From an uncultured Lachnospiraceae bacterium (lineage in GTDB: Bacteria; Bacillota; Clostridia; Lachnospirales; Lachnospiraceae), in the NCBI GenBank assembly GCA_947565425.1, contig CANOFW010000018.1, positions 1 through 63,731 of the forward strand: 63,731 nt of DNA. The letters are read 5' to 3'. Position 1 is the first letter of the stretch. Every line of letters starts with the position of its first letter. The notes under the pieces are model-generated. The model did no database searches. It saw only the letters and a list, made by a program, of their open reading frames with translations, and was not told where the DNA came from. Of this stretch, positions 9,217 through 17,482 are shown piece after piece. Position numbers and translations under genes: made by a program.

Positions 9217-9370
9217 TGGTAGATTTTATGAGAGGAAACACTGTGGCAAACCTTTGTTCTTAGGAAAATCTTAATATTAAAACAGGAAATTAGTGAGGAT
9301 TTTGTTAATTGGTCGTGATACAATGTACAATAACAATTCAAAAATGATTGTTTTGGAAGGAGAAATTTCG

Positions 9371-10078
9371 TTGAGTGATAAGATTTTAATTGTGGATGAT
9401 GAAAAAGAGATTGCCGATTTGGTGGCGTTTTATTTAGAAAGTGAGAATTTTGAAGTAAAGGTCTGCTATACGTCAAAGGATGCTATGGAACAGATTCAGA
9501 CGGAAGTTTTTGATATGGCAATTTTAGATATTATGCTGCCCGGAATTGATGGATTGGAGCTTTGTAAGGAAATCCGCAAAACACATAATTATCCGGTGAT
9601 TATGCTGACAGCGAAGGATGAGGAGATTGATAAAATCCGTGGGCTGATGCTGGGGGCGGACGACTATATGACGAAGCCATTCCGACCGTTGGAGCTGGTT
9701 GCAAGGGTAAAAGCGCAGTTAAGGCGGTATAAGAGGTATAATAATCAGTCTCAAAGTGTGGTGGAAGAAGACCCTGCGCTTTTAGTGCATGGCGGTCTGG
9801 TAATCAATATCAAGACGCATGAATGTCAGTTAGATGAGAAACCGCTCAATTTAACGCCGACAGAGTTCTCTATTTTGAAAATTCTCTGTCAGCGTAAGGG
9901 TGAAGTGGTGAGCTCAGAGGAATTGTTTCATGAAATCTGGCAGGATGAGTATTACAGCAAGAGCAACAACACGATAACGGTGCACATCCGTCATTTGCGG
10001 GAGAAGATGAATGATTCCGTGGAACGACCAAAATATATTAAGACCATTTGGGGAGTGGGTTATAAAATTGAGAATTGA
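9371..10078 (+). CDS. vanR: OmpR/PhoB-family response regulator, VanR-like
   Basis: Receiver domain (residues 1-115) with acidic pair D9/D10, phospho-acceptor D53 in AILDIMLPG, and K in MTKPFRP, followed by a winged-helix DNA-binding domain (LTPTEFSILKILC, NNTITVHIRHLREKM, IWGVGYK). The start is taken as TTG at 9371, which has GGAAGGAGAAATTTCG upstream and gives MSDKILIVDDE; an in-frame ATG at 9293 lacks such support. The sensor kinase follows immediately and the VanG-like ligase next, so this is the probable VanR of the cluster. The repeat operator at 11339-11365 is its likely target. Confidence 0.88.
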   Translation: MSDKILIVDDEKEIADLVAFYLESENFEVKVCYTSKDAMEQIQTEVFDMAILDIMLPGIDGLELCKEIRKTHNYPVIMLTAKDEEIDKIRGLMLGADDYMTKPFRPLELVARVKAQLRRYKRYNNQSQSVVEEDPALLVHGGLVINIKTHECQLDEKPLNLTPTEFSILKILCQRKGEVVSSEELFHEIWQDEYYSKSNNTITVHIRHLREKMNDSVERPKYIKTIWGVGYKIEN

Positions 10079-10106
10079 TAATGGCAAAGAAATGGAAGGT
10101 TTTACA

Positions 10107-11291
10107 ATGGGAATCAGAGGACAGCGGGAGTCGGAAAGTTCAGAAATTTCGGGTAAGACGGATAGGAAGAAGAAATCCGGCTATCTGAAATTAAAATTTA
10201 AAGTGTTTCTGCGGACATTCGGCATGATTGTACTGGCGTTCTGCATCATTTTTACGCTGTACCGCCGTTTTTGGTTTGGACGTGTGGGGGATTGGATTGT
10301 ACTGTTTTTACAGAAGGTGTTTCATCTGGAATATTTTGACGCGAGAAATATTTATCAGTATGGAATGCGAGAAAACATGGTACTGATTATTTTTGTGGCT
10401 GTAACGCTCTGTTTTATGCTGCTATTCTGGGCGTCGTTGTCCTGGTTTACACGTTATTTCAATGAAATTGACGAGGGGCTTGAGAAATTAATCCAGGGGG
10501 AGGACAAAGAAATTATTCTGTCTCAGGAAATGGAGCCGATGGAGAAAAAACTGAATCTGCTGCGTCAGACGTTAGAACGGCGGGAATTGGAGGCAAAGCT
10601 TGCGGAGGAACGCAAAAACAACTTGGTGATGTATCTTGCACATGATATCCGTACGCCCTTGACGTCTGTGATTGGCTATCTGAGCCTTCTTGAAGAGGCG
10701 CCGGACATGCCGCTTGAACAGAAAGCGAAATACGTCCATATCACCTTGGAGAAAGCAAACCGTTTGGAGCAGCTGATCAATGAGTTTTTTGAGATTACGC
10801 GCTATAACATTCAACAGATTGTATTAGAAAAGGAAAAAATAGATTTGTACTATATGCTGTTGCAGATGATTGAAGAGTTTTATCCGCTTCTTAGCCAGAA
10901 GGGAAATCAAGCGGTACTGCATGGAGACGAAAATGTGACTGTTTATGGTGACCCGGTGAAGTTGGCGCGAGTTTTTAATAATATTCTCAAAAATGCAGTT
11001 GCTTATAGTTATGATAATACGAAGATTCATATTTTCCTGGAAGAAATGGAGTCAGGAAAGATTGTGATTAAATTTAAGAACCAGGGGAAAACGATTCCTA
11101 AGGAAAAGCTGTCCTCAATTTTTGAGAAATTTTATCGCATGGATGAGGCGAGGAACTCGAATACTGGAGGCGCGGGGCTGGGACTTGCCATTGCCAAGGA
11201 AATCGTCAAATTGCATGGCGGCGAGATAACAGCAGAGAGTGAGAAAGAGCAGGTTACCTTTGTGGTAGAGCTGCCGAAGTCAGACCGATAA
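10107..11291 (+). CDS. vanS: Sensor histidine kinase, VanS-like
   Basis: Membrane histidine kinase of about 394 residues. Two transmembrane helices (near residues 35-55 and 90-115) enclose a short extracytoplasmic segment. Then come the H box HDIRTPLTSVIGYLSLLEE, N box NNILKNAVAYS, F box EKFYRMDEARN and G2 box GGAGLGLAIAKEIV. The start at 10107 has GGAAGG seven bases upstream; ATG at 10092 is the alternative. It overlaps nothing but follows vanR by under 30 bases. Partner of the regulator at 9371; the signal is likely a cell-wall-active glycopeptide or wall stress, by analogy. Confidence 0.87.
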   Translation: MGIRGQRESESSEISGKTDRKKKSGYLKLKFKVFLRTFGMIVLAFCIIFTLYRRFWFGRVGDWIVLFLQKVFHLEYFDARNIYQYGMRENMVLIIFVAVTLCFMLLFWASLSWFTRYFNEIDEGLEKLIQGEDKEIILSQEMEPMEKKLNLLRQTLERRELEAKLAEERKNNLVMYLAHDIRTPLTSVIGYLSLLEEAPDMPLEQKAKYVHITLEKANRLEQLINEFFEITRYNIQQIVLEKEKIDLYYMLLQMIEEFYPLLSQKGNQAVLHGDENVTVYGDPVKLARVFNNILKNAVAYSYDNTKIHIFLEEMESGKIVIKFKNQGKTIPKEKLSSIFEKFYRMDEARNSNTGGAGLGLAIAKEIVKLHGGEITAESEKEQVTFVVELPKSDR

Positions 11292-11338
11292 AACTTATCA
11301 AGTATTAATATGAGACCGGCGGTCTTTGTGACAATTTC

Positions 11339-11381
11339 GTCATAAAAAAGTCACCGGGGTGTCATTCGTGTTATGTATGAT
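11339..11381 (+). promoter_or_regulatory. Putative VanR operator and promoter of the ligase operon
   Basis: Three GTCAY units (GTCAT 11339-11343, GTCAC 11350-11354, GTCAT 11361-11365) repeat at exactly 11 bases. Such 11-bp direct repeats are the binding pattern of PhoB/OmpR-type regulators. A -10-like TATGAT at 11376-11381 starts 11 bases after the last repeat, as in PhoB-dependent promoters where the repeats replace the -35 box. This sits between vanS and the ligase gene. Confidence 0.6.
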
Positions 11382-11445
11382 TGAGAAAAGACGCCGGGAT
11401 TTCATTTACAAATAGGAAAGATGAAGAAAAAGGAGATTACAAGTT

Positions 11446-12492
11446 ATGAAAAGAAGAATTGCAGTTTTATTTGGGGGAGCTTCCAGTGAGTATGAAGTGT
11501 CATTGCAGTCCGCCTATGCGGTGCTTACACATATAGATGCAAAGAAATATGAAATCCTTCCCATTGGAATAGCAAAAAATGGAGCGTGGTATTTGTATCG
11601 GGGGGAGCTGTCGGATATTCCGGGCGATAATTGGTTTGTCAAAGGGAAATGTGTACCAGTAGCAGTTTCGCCGGATAAGAGTTTACATGGTATTTTGTTG
11701 TTGAATGAGGACGGTATAGAAGAGATTTCTCTGGATGGCGCGTTGCCGATTTTGCATGGGAAAAACGGAGAAGATGGCACGGTGCAAGGAGTGTTGGAAC
11801 TGGCAGACATTCCAGTGATTGGTTGTAATACCATGAGTTCCGCTATCTGTATGGATAAGGAAACAGCGCATCGCCTCGCCAGAGCATGTGGCGTCAAGGC
11901 AGCGCAATCTTATACGATTTCCGAAGCTGATAAAAATAACCATGAACAAATCGAGGCTTATGGGGAGATGCTAGGCTATCCATTGTTCGTTAAGCCGCTG
12001 CGGGCTGGTTCCTCCTTTGGTATTACCAAGATTTCTGCGAAAGAGGAATTGTTTGCTGCTGTGGAACATGCATTTGCATATGATTCGGACATAATTTTGG
12101 AAGAAATGATTACAGGATTTGAAGTGGGATGCGCCGTTTTAGGCACAAGGGAATTGACGGTAGGCGAGGTGGATGAGATAGAATTGTCCGAGGGCTTTTT
12201 TGATTATACGGAAAAGTATACGCTTAAATCTTCTCAAATCCATGTGCCTGCAAGGATTTCGGAGGAAAAAGCGCGGGAAATAAAGGATGCGGCAGCGCGC
12301 ATTTACCGTACACTGGGATGCAGTTATTTTGCACGGGTAGATATGTTCCTCACACCGGAGGGAGAAATTTATTTTAATGAAGTCAATACGATTCCGGGAT
12401 TTACGGCGCATAGTCGTTACCCGAATATGATGAAAGCTGCCGGGATATCTTTTGCAGAAATTTTGGACAGATTGTTGGAAATGCAATCTTAA
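11446..12492 (+). CDS. vanG: D-alanine-D-serine ligase, VanG-like
   Basis: ATP-grasp ligase (348 residues) that would join D-Ala to D-Ser for modified peptidoglycan precursors with low vancomycin affinity. N-terminal VLFGGASSEYEVSLQSA, PILHGKNGEDGTVQG, FVKPLRAGSSFGITK, the omega-loop region GFFDYTEKYTLKSS (about residues 247-260) and NEVNTIPGFTAHSRYPNMM are present. The EKYTLKSS loop and the run of flanking residues match what I recall of VanG and related D-Ser ligases rather than housekeeping Ddl. AAAAAGGAGATTACAAGTT precedes the ATG. Preceded by vanRS and followed by VanT parts, which supports the call. A dedicated Ddl role cannot be wholly excluded. Confidence 0.85.
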   Translation: MKRRIAVLFGGASSEYEVSLQSAYAVLTHIDAKKYEILPIGIAKNGAWYLYRGELSDIPGDNWFVKGKCVPVAVSPDKSLHGILLLNEDGIEEISLDGALPILHGKNGEDGTVQGVLELADIPVIGCNTMSSAICMDKETAHRLARACGVKAAQSYTISEADKNNHEQIEAYGEMLGYPLFVKPLRAGSSFGITKISAKEELFAAVEHAFAYDSDIILEEMITGFEVGCAVLGTRELTVGEVDEIELSEGFFDYTEKYTLKSSQIHVPARISEEKAREIKDAAARIYRTLGCSYFARVDMFLTPEGEIYFNEVNTIPGFTAHSRYPNMMKAAGISFAEILDRLLEMQS

Positions 12493-12519
12493 AACTATCA
12501 CAGGAAGACAAAATTATGG

Positions 12520-13590
12520 ATGGATGAGTATATGAGACAGAGACAAAATTATGGGGCGATTGATAATTTTCGCCTGGTCGCGGCTTTGCTGATTGTGGCG
12601 ATTCACACTGCGCCGCTGGCATCTTTTCATGAGACGGCAGATTTTTTTGTGACCTATTGTGTGGGAAGAGTGGGAGTGCCGTTTTTTCTAATGGTAAGTG
12701 GTTTTTTTGTGCTGGCGCCTTATCAAAGACAGAGACAGTCGGCAAGTATGAGAAAGGGAGGTGCGCCGGGGATATTTTCTGGCAGTATGGGCAGGTTTTT
12801 GAAGAAGACAACACTCTTGTATTTGATTTCAACGTTACTGTATCTGCCGTTAAAAATCTATTCTCATAATGTCAGCGATAGCCTGGGAGGATGGCTGAAA
12901 GAAATATTTTTTGATGGAACTTTTTATCATCTTTGGTATTTGCCAGCAGTTGTGTTGGGATGTTTGCTGATTATTGGCTTGTTGCATTTTTGCAGTCCGC
13001 TGGCAGTATCAGTGACAGTATTTGTGCTGTATATCCTGGGGATGTTAGGTGATAGTTATTATAACTTGATTAGCCAACTTCCCTTTTTGAAGATGGTGTA
13101 TGAGGGGATATTTACTGTCAGCTCTTACACAAGAAATGGGATTTTCTTTGCGCCGTTGTTTCTTTGGATGGGCGTGTTGTTGGCGAATGGAAGAGTCAGG
13201 ATATCCCGGAAGGCAGCGGGGATTGGATTGGTGATTTCCCTTGCCGGCATGTTGGCAGAAGGGTTTCTGAGTTATCAGCTTGAGTGGCAGAAACATAACA
13301 GTATGTATTTTCTGTTGATTCCGGTGATGTTTTTCTTGTTTGAATGGCTGCTGTCCCTGGATTGCCGCGGCGTGGAAATTGCCCGGGATTTGTCAATGTA
13401 CATTTACATTCTGCATCCGCTGTGTATCGTGCTCGTGCGTGGTGTGGCAGATGCATTGAAAATGAAAGAATCGCTGGTGGAACAGTCCTTGATTCACTAT
13501 CTTGCGGTAGTACTTTTGTCGGTACTGTTGTCCCTGGCAGTGGTAGGAGCGAAAATGATTTATCAAAAACTTACGATGGAGCGGGATTGA
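12520..13590 (+). CDS. vanTm: VanT membrane domain as separate protein (acyltransferase-3 family)
   Basis: Integral membrane protein of 356 residues with about ten hydrophobic helices. It begins NFRLVAALLIVAIHTAPL and has RVGVPFFLMVSGFF and DGTFYHLWYLP, the acyltransferase-3 pattern that also forms the N-terminal half of VanT serine racemases of vanC/vanG/vanE clusters. There it is thought to help D- or L-serine uptake. Here it ends in its own stop, whose TGA shares one base with the ATG of the racemase gene. The same split (VanTm/VanTr) is known from the enterococcal vanL cluster. It lies 27 bases after the ligase. Confidence 0.8.
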   Translation: MDEYMRQRQNYGAIDNFRLVAALLIVAIHTAPLASFHETADFFVTYCVGRVGVPFFLMVSGFFVLAPYQRQRQSASMRKGGAPGIFSGSMGRFLKKTTLLYLISTLLYLPLKIYSHNVSDSLGGWLKEIFFDGTFYHLWYLPAVVLGCLLIIGLLHFCSPLAVSVTVFVLYILGMLGDSYYNLISQLPFLKMVYEGIFTVSSYTRNGIFFAPLFLWMGVLLANGRVRISRKAAGIGLVISLAGMLAEGFLSYQLEWQKHNSMYFLLIPVMFFLFEWLLSLDCRGVEIARDLSMYIYILHPLCIVLVRGVADALKMKESLVEQSLIHYLAVVLLSVLLSLAVVGAKMIYQKLTMERD

Positions 13591-14708
13591 TGTATAAAAA
13601 AGGCAGGGCTTGGATTGAGCTCAACATGGGAAATTTAAAACATAATATTGAAGAATTTCGCAGATTGCTGCCGTTTGACTGTATGTTGATGCCGGCAGTT
13701 AAAGCAAACGCATATGGACATGGGGCTGTGTTGGTGGCGCAGGCATTACAGAAAGAGGGAATTGATTCTTTTTGCGTTGCCTCAGTATCCGAAGGGATAG
13801 AATTGCGCCAGGCGGGTATTTCGGGAGAAATCCTTGTGCTGGGCTATACGCATCCTGCCGAGTTCGGTGATTTAATAATTTATGGTTTAATTCAGACGGT
13901 TGTAGACGGAGCTTATGCGGAGCAAATGCAAAAGGACGGACGAAAGTTTAAGGTTCATGTTGGGATTGATACGGGGATGCATCGTTTGGGTGAGCGCTGG
14001 GAGAATATAGAGGAAATTGTAAAAATATTTCATATGTCCAATCTGCAAGTGACGGGCGTATTTTCTCATTTGTGCGTGTCGGATGGGGATTCTGTGCAGG
14101 AGCGATCTTATACCATGGGGCAGATTCATCATTTTGAGTATGTAGTGGAAGAGCTTCATCGAAAAGGATTTAGGAACTTTAAATGTCATTTGCAGGGGAG
14201 TTATGGGATTTTGAATTATTCGCAATGCTGTTTTGATTATGCGCGTGCAGGCATTGCTTTGTATGGCATTTACAGTGTTAAGAATGACAGAACAAATGCA
14301 GCGGTAGATTTAAAGCCTGTTCTGTCTTTAAAGACCCGGGTGGAGAGTGTAAAGGCGCTTTACCACGGGGAGGGGGCAGGTTATGGGTTGACTTACAGCG
14401 CTAGAGGGAACCGCAAAATTGCCGCACTTTCCATCGGCTATGCCGATGGCGTTCCCAGAGAGTTATCCAATTGTGGCTATGTGCTCTGCAACGGTGGGAT
14501 GGCGCCAATTATCGGCAGAATTTGTATGGATCAAATGCTTGTGGATGTGACGGAAATCCCGCGGGTACAAGCGGGAGACGAGGCGGTGCTGATTGGAAAG
14601 TCCGGGGATTTGGAAATCCAGGCAGAGGAGTTCGCGCAGTGGGCAGGAACCATCAGTAATGAGATTGTCAGCCGTCTTGGGGAAAGATTGGAGCGGGTGG
14701 CGGAGTGA
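13590..14708 (+). CDS. vanTr: Serine/alanine racemase, VanT racemase domain as separate protein
   Basis: PLP-dependent fold-III racemase (372 residues). PAVKANAYGHG (about residues 33-43) holds the PLP lysine; GIDTGMHRLG, HLQGSYGILNY, YARAGIALYG, the second catalytic tyrosine in GYGLTYSARG and IGRICMDQMLVDV follow. The QGSYGILNY block is the form recalled from VanT racemases rather than ordinary Alr. Start ATG at 13590 overlaps the previous stop (ATGA), so translation is coupled. It probably supplies D-Ser for the ligase; a role as general alanine racemase is the alternative. Confidence 0.82.
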   Translation: MYKKGRAWIELNMGNLKHNIEEFRRLLPFDCMLMPAVKANAYGHGAVLVAQALQKEGIDSFCVASVSEGIELRQAGISGEILVLGYTHPAEFGDLIIYGLIQTVVDGAYAEQMQKDGRKFKVHVGIDTGMHRLGERWENIEEIVKIFHMSNLQVTGVFSHLCVSDGDSVQERSYTMGQIHHFEYVVEELHRKGFRNFKCHLQGSYGILNYSQCCFDYARAGIALYGIYSVKNDRTNAAVDLKPVLSLKTRVESVKALYHGEGAGYGLTYSARGNRKIAALSIGYADGVPRELSNCGYVLCNGGMAPIIGRICMDQMLVDVTEIPRVQAGDEAVLIGKSGDLEIQAEEFAQWAGTISNEIVSRLGERLERVAE

Positions 14709-14720
14709 GGAGGATGATGT

Positions 14721-15230
14721 ATGGTGAAATCAGCAAGGCAATGTTTTGGTAAAACGGCTGAGGAACACAGTGGCAGTATGAGTGTGAGAGGGAAAGCGGC
14801 AGTTTGCGCCTTAGCAATGTTTTTGGTATTTTGCACGGTCTTTATCTATATGGAATTTTTTACAGGGCATGTGCGCAACGCCAAAGTGCGTTTTAATGAA
14901 TCTGAGAAATACAGTCAGGAGGAGCTCTCGGAGGCTGTTGCAGCATTAAAAAGGGAATTATTCTGGAAAATGTGGGGTTGCGAGTTGCAGGAGGTAGCAT
15001 ACAGAGAATGGATTGATTATAACGTTAGCAAAGAAGAGCAGAAAGAGGCGGGGATTGGAAGAGAGGAAGATTTCATCATTTTGGAAACGAAATCTGTTGT
15101 TACATATGATTTTTGTCCGTTGTATTCAGGTTCTATGGTGGAAGGAGCAAGGGACGATATGGAATGGGTGCTTGTCCGTAACAAGGAAACTGGAAGATGG
15201 CGGGTAGCGGGGGCTTTGGGGGGAGGATAA
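14721..15230 (+). CDS. Uncharacterised single-pass membrane protein
   Basis: 169 residues with one transmembrane helix (about residues 30-50: AVCALAMFLVFCTVFIYMEF) and an extracytoplasmic C-terminal domain with several acidic stretches ending in RWRVAGALGGG. I do not recognise the family with certainty; the tail ERDDMEWVLVRNKETGRW-type layout resembles small DUF4829-like domains of Clostridia. It has AGGAGG seven bases before its start, follows the racemase by 12 bases and precedes a terminator, so it is the last gene of the van-type operon. Confidence 0.7.
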   Translation: MVKSARQCFGKTAEEHSGSMSVRGKAAVCALAMFLVFCTVFIYMEFFTGHVRNAKVRFNESEKYSQEELSEAVAALKRELFWKMWGCELQEVAYREWIDYNVSKEEQKEAGIGREEDFIILETKSVVTYDFCPLYSGSMVEGARDDMEWVLVRNKETGRWRVAGALGGG

Positions 15231-15237
15231 TCAAATA

Positions 15238-15296
15238 GAACAAGGGTGTGAAGTCTTTATGAAAATATGATGGGCTTTGCACCCGTGTTTATTTTT
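15238..15296 (+). terminator. Terminator of the van-like operon
   Basis: ACAAGGGTGTGAAG pairs with CTTTGCACCCGTGT over about 13 positions with a loop of roughly 25 bases, followed by TTATTTTT. Confidence 0.65.
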
Positions 15297-15720
15297 AGAG
15301 GGGTACAAAAGTAATTGAGTAAATTGAAGGAGAATGTAAAATTAAGGAAATAGGAGTATAGGTGTAAGAAATTAGATTAACAGGATGGTTTTTAGCGTTG
15401 TAGATGGTATTTATAAAGTAAAATTGAGGAAGTGATGTAATAGGGAAGAGAGAAGTGTTAAAATTTCGCTAAGGTTGTCGACAAATGGAGAAAATTATGA
15501 GATTAGTGTGGTATGATAAAAATAATAGAGATTATAGAGGGATAACTTTAAATTATCCATTATTTAATTTCTTACTATGTGAGAATATGATAATCAAGTA
15601 TTTAATCAGAAAACGAACATGGGAAAATAGAAACGAATGGCAATTATTTTTGCGCTATATGTTTCTGCTTTCCCATGTATTTTTTATACGATAATACTTG
15701 TTTTCAGTATCAATTAAATC
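15297..15720. other. Non-coding stretch with a strong stem-loop
   Basis: No convincing gene. 15617-15634 pairs with 15661-15678 (16 of 18 positions) around a 26-base loop and is followed by ATTTTTTAT, which makes a good intrinsic terminator reading rightwards. A smaller palindrome GGATAA-N7-TTATCC lies near 15540-15558. A 69-codon open frame covers the hairpin and has no family resemblance. Confidence 0.6.
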
Positions 15721-16659
15721 CTAAATCTCAGCCCTTCCCCTATTTACCTTCATGCCATTTCGCGGGTGCTTTTCGTTAAGAATGGCTTTTTGTTTTTGCA
15801 TGGACACGTTGGTATAAATTTCCGTGGTGGTAATTGAGCTGTGTCCAAGCATTTTTTGGATGTAGCGAATATCCACGTCTGCTTCTAAGAGCAGCGTAGC
15901 AAACGAATGCCGGAACATATGCGGAGTAATGTGCATGGAAATACCCGCTAATTTTGCATATTTGTTAATCATAAGCCGCACGGACTGTTCGGACAGACGG
16001 TTGCCGAGCCGGTTGACAAACAACCATCCGCTTTGAGCAATTTGATTCTGAAAAGCATCCTGATAGAGAGAAAGCGCCGAGACAACGTCAGGATTGCCGA
16101 TTTGCAGAATACGTTCTTTGGAACCTTTACCCCAGATGAGCACAGTATGGTTTTCCATATCTAAATCCTGGTATTTCAGACAGCAAAGCTCTGAAATGCG
16201 CATGCCGGTAGCAAATAAGAGCTCAATGACGGCAATGTCTCGTAAAATGGACTTTTTCTTACCAGGGCTAGCGTCTTGCCGGGATTCCTGATAGAGAGTA
16301 TTTAAGAAAAGCTGGATGATGTTGGCGGGGATAGTTTTGGGCAGCCGTTTGGGTTCTCGGAAAGAAAGGCGCATTTTGTTAAAGGGGTTATCGTCCAGCA
16401 GGTTCTCATACTCAAGAAAATGAAAAAATGCCTTGAGGCTGGCAATTTTTCGTTTGGTTGTCTTGGGCTGATATGTTTCATGAAGCATTGCGAGATACGT
16501 AGTTATATGTTCCCTGGAAAATGGCTTGTCTGAATCGTACGAAAATGTTATGAATTGTGATAAATCAATACGGTATGCTTTGAGAGTTTTTGCATTTAAC
16601 TCCTTCTGAGTTTTGCAATGAAGCAGATAATGTTCTTTCAAGCTTTCTAATGAGTGCAT
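15721..16659 (-). CDS. Tyrosine recombinase, XerC/XerD-type integrase
   Basis: 312 residues with the N-terminal SAM-like core-binding domain (residues 1-90) and C-terminal catalytic domain. The catalytic set is visible: Arg in ATGMRISELC, Lys in WGKGSKERI, His/Arg in ITPHMFRHSFATLL, His in LGHSSITTT and Tyr in EIYTNVS. AGGAGAAATATC precedes the ATG. It stands alone without excisionase or phage genes, so it could be a resolvase, an invertase of nearby DNA or a relic. A large stem-loop lies just past its 3' end. Confidence 0.88.
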   Translation of the reverse strand: MHSLESLKEHYLLHCKTQKELNAKTLKAYRIDLSQFITFSYDSDKPFSREHITTYLAMLHETYQPKTTKRKIASLKAFFHFLEYENLLDDNPFNKMRLSFREPKRLPKTIPANIIQLFLNTLYQESRQDASPGKKKSILRDIAVIELLFATGMRISELCCLKYQDLDMENHTVLIWGKGSKERILQIGNPDVVSALSLYQDAFQNQIAQSGWLFVNRLGNRLSEQSVRLMINKYAKLAGISMHITPHMFRHSFATLLLEADVDIRYIQKMLGHSSITTTEIYTNVSMQKQKAILNEKHPRNGMKVNRGRAEI

Positions 16660-16818
16660 GATATTTCTCCTTTATGTGAGCTGGAAAACGACAGCATTAT
16701 TCTATATCATACCCCCTATTCCCCTGGTGGCTATTTGGCTTTTTCTCCAAGTATAATACATATCACTGCCTTGTGGCAAACTGTAAAATGGATTTGCAGT
16801 AAATTCATAAGAGAGTAA

Positions 16819-16872
16819 TTGACAGGTATAAAAGAAAAATATATAATTAAGTTATATAAAGCATTTATATAA
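16819..16872 (+). promoter_or_regulatory. Consensus promoter with TetR-type palindromic operator
   Basis: Perfect -35 TTGACA (16819-16824), 17-base spacer and -10 TATAAT (16842-16847). Right behind the -10 box, over the expected start point, lies the perfect palindrome TTATATAAA-GCA-TTTATATAA (16852-16872). The TetR-family gene starts at 16896, so autoregulation by this operator is the simple reading. Confidence 0.75.
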
Positions 16873-16895
16873 TAGCGTTATGTGAAGGGATAAAA

Positions 16896-17453
16896 ATGCC
16901 AAAACAAAGAATCACAAAGGAAATGATTGTGGATGCTGCCTTTGATATAGCGAGAAGCAGCGGAATGGAACAGGTTATGGTGAAAAACATTGCAGATAAA
17001 CTAGGATGTTCGGTGCAGCCGATTTACAGTTATTGCAAAAATATGGAGGGGTTGCGTCAAGAGGTGGCGATGCGCGTTTGCCAGTTTATAGAGGAATACA
17101 CGGCTGTGCGTGTTGATAGGAATGATTTGTTTCGCAGCACTGGCAAGGCTTATATTCAGTTGTCGAAAGAGGAGCCTTATTTGTTTAAAATTTTTATTTT
17201 TCATCAGAGAACAGGCATCTCTTCACTGGATGAATTTTACCAATCGCAGGCTAGCGCTAACACAGCCAAATTTATTGCCAAAGAACTGAATATTAGTATT
17301 TCTCAGGCGAAGCGGTTACATCTGAATATGTTAATTTATACCATAGGGCTTGGGACCATTTTTTCAGTGACGACGCCGGGAATATCGGCAGATGAAATAT
17401 ATGAGCAGCAGGAGAGTGCTTACGAAGCATTTCTTGAGCAAGCGTTGAAATAA
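16896..17453 (+). CDS. TetR/AcrR-family transcriptional regulator
   Basis: 185 residues. The N-terminal helix-turn-helix (about residues 8-55: ITKEMIVDAAFDIARSSG, MVKNIADKLGCSVQPIYSYC) is typical of TetR; the C-terminal part is a helical ligand domain of unknown specificity. GAAGGGATAAAA precedes the ATG. It is followed after 30 bases by a flavodoxin-like gene, which may be under its control, and preceded by a palindromic operator. Confidence 0.9.
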   Translation: MPKQRITKEMIVDAAFDIARSSGMEQVMVKNIADKLGCSVQPIYSYCKNMEGLRQEVAMRVCQFIEEYTAVRVDRNDLFRSTGKAYIQLSKEEPYLFKIFIFHQRTGISSLDEFYQSQASANTAKFIAKELNISISQAKRLHLNMLIYTIGLGTIFSVTTPGISADEIYEQQESAYEAFLEQALK

Positions 17454-17482
17454 GTTGTTCTGTTACAGGAGGAAAACAGGCG

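Noticed and set aside
12520-13590. Peptidoglycan O-acetyltransferase (OatA-like) as identity of the acyltransferase-3 protein
   Set aside because: No SGNH domain; the position between a VanG-like ligase and a racemase and the ATGA overlap fit the VanT membrane part better.
15485-15694. 69-codon frame on the plus strand
   Set aside because: Covers a strong terminator-like hairpin, has no family features and an AT-driven composition.
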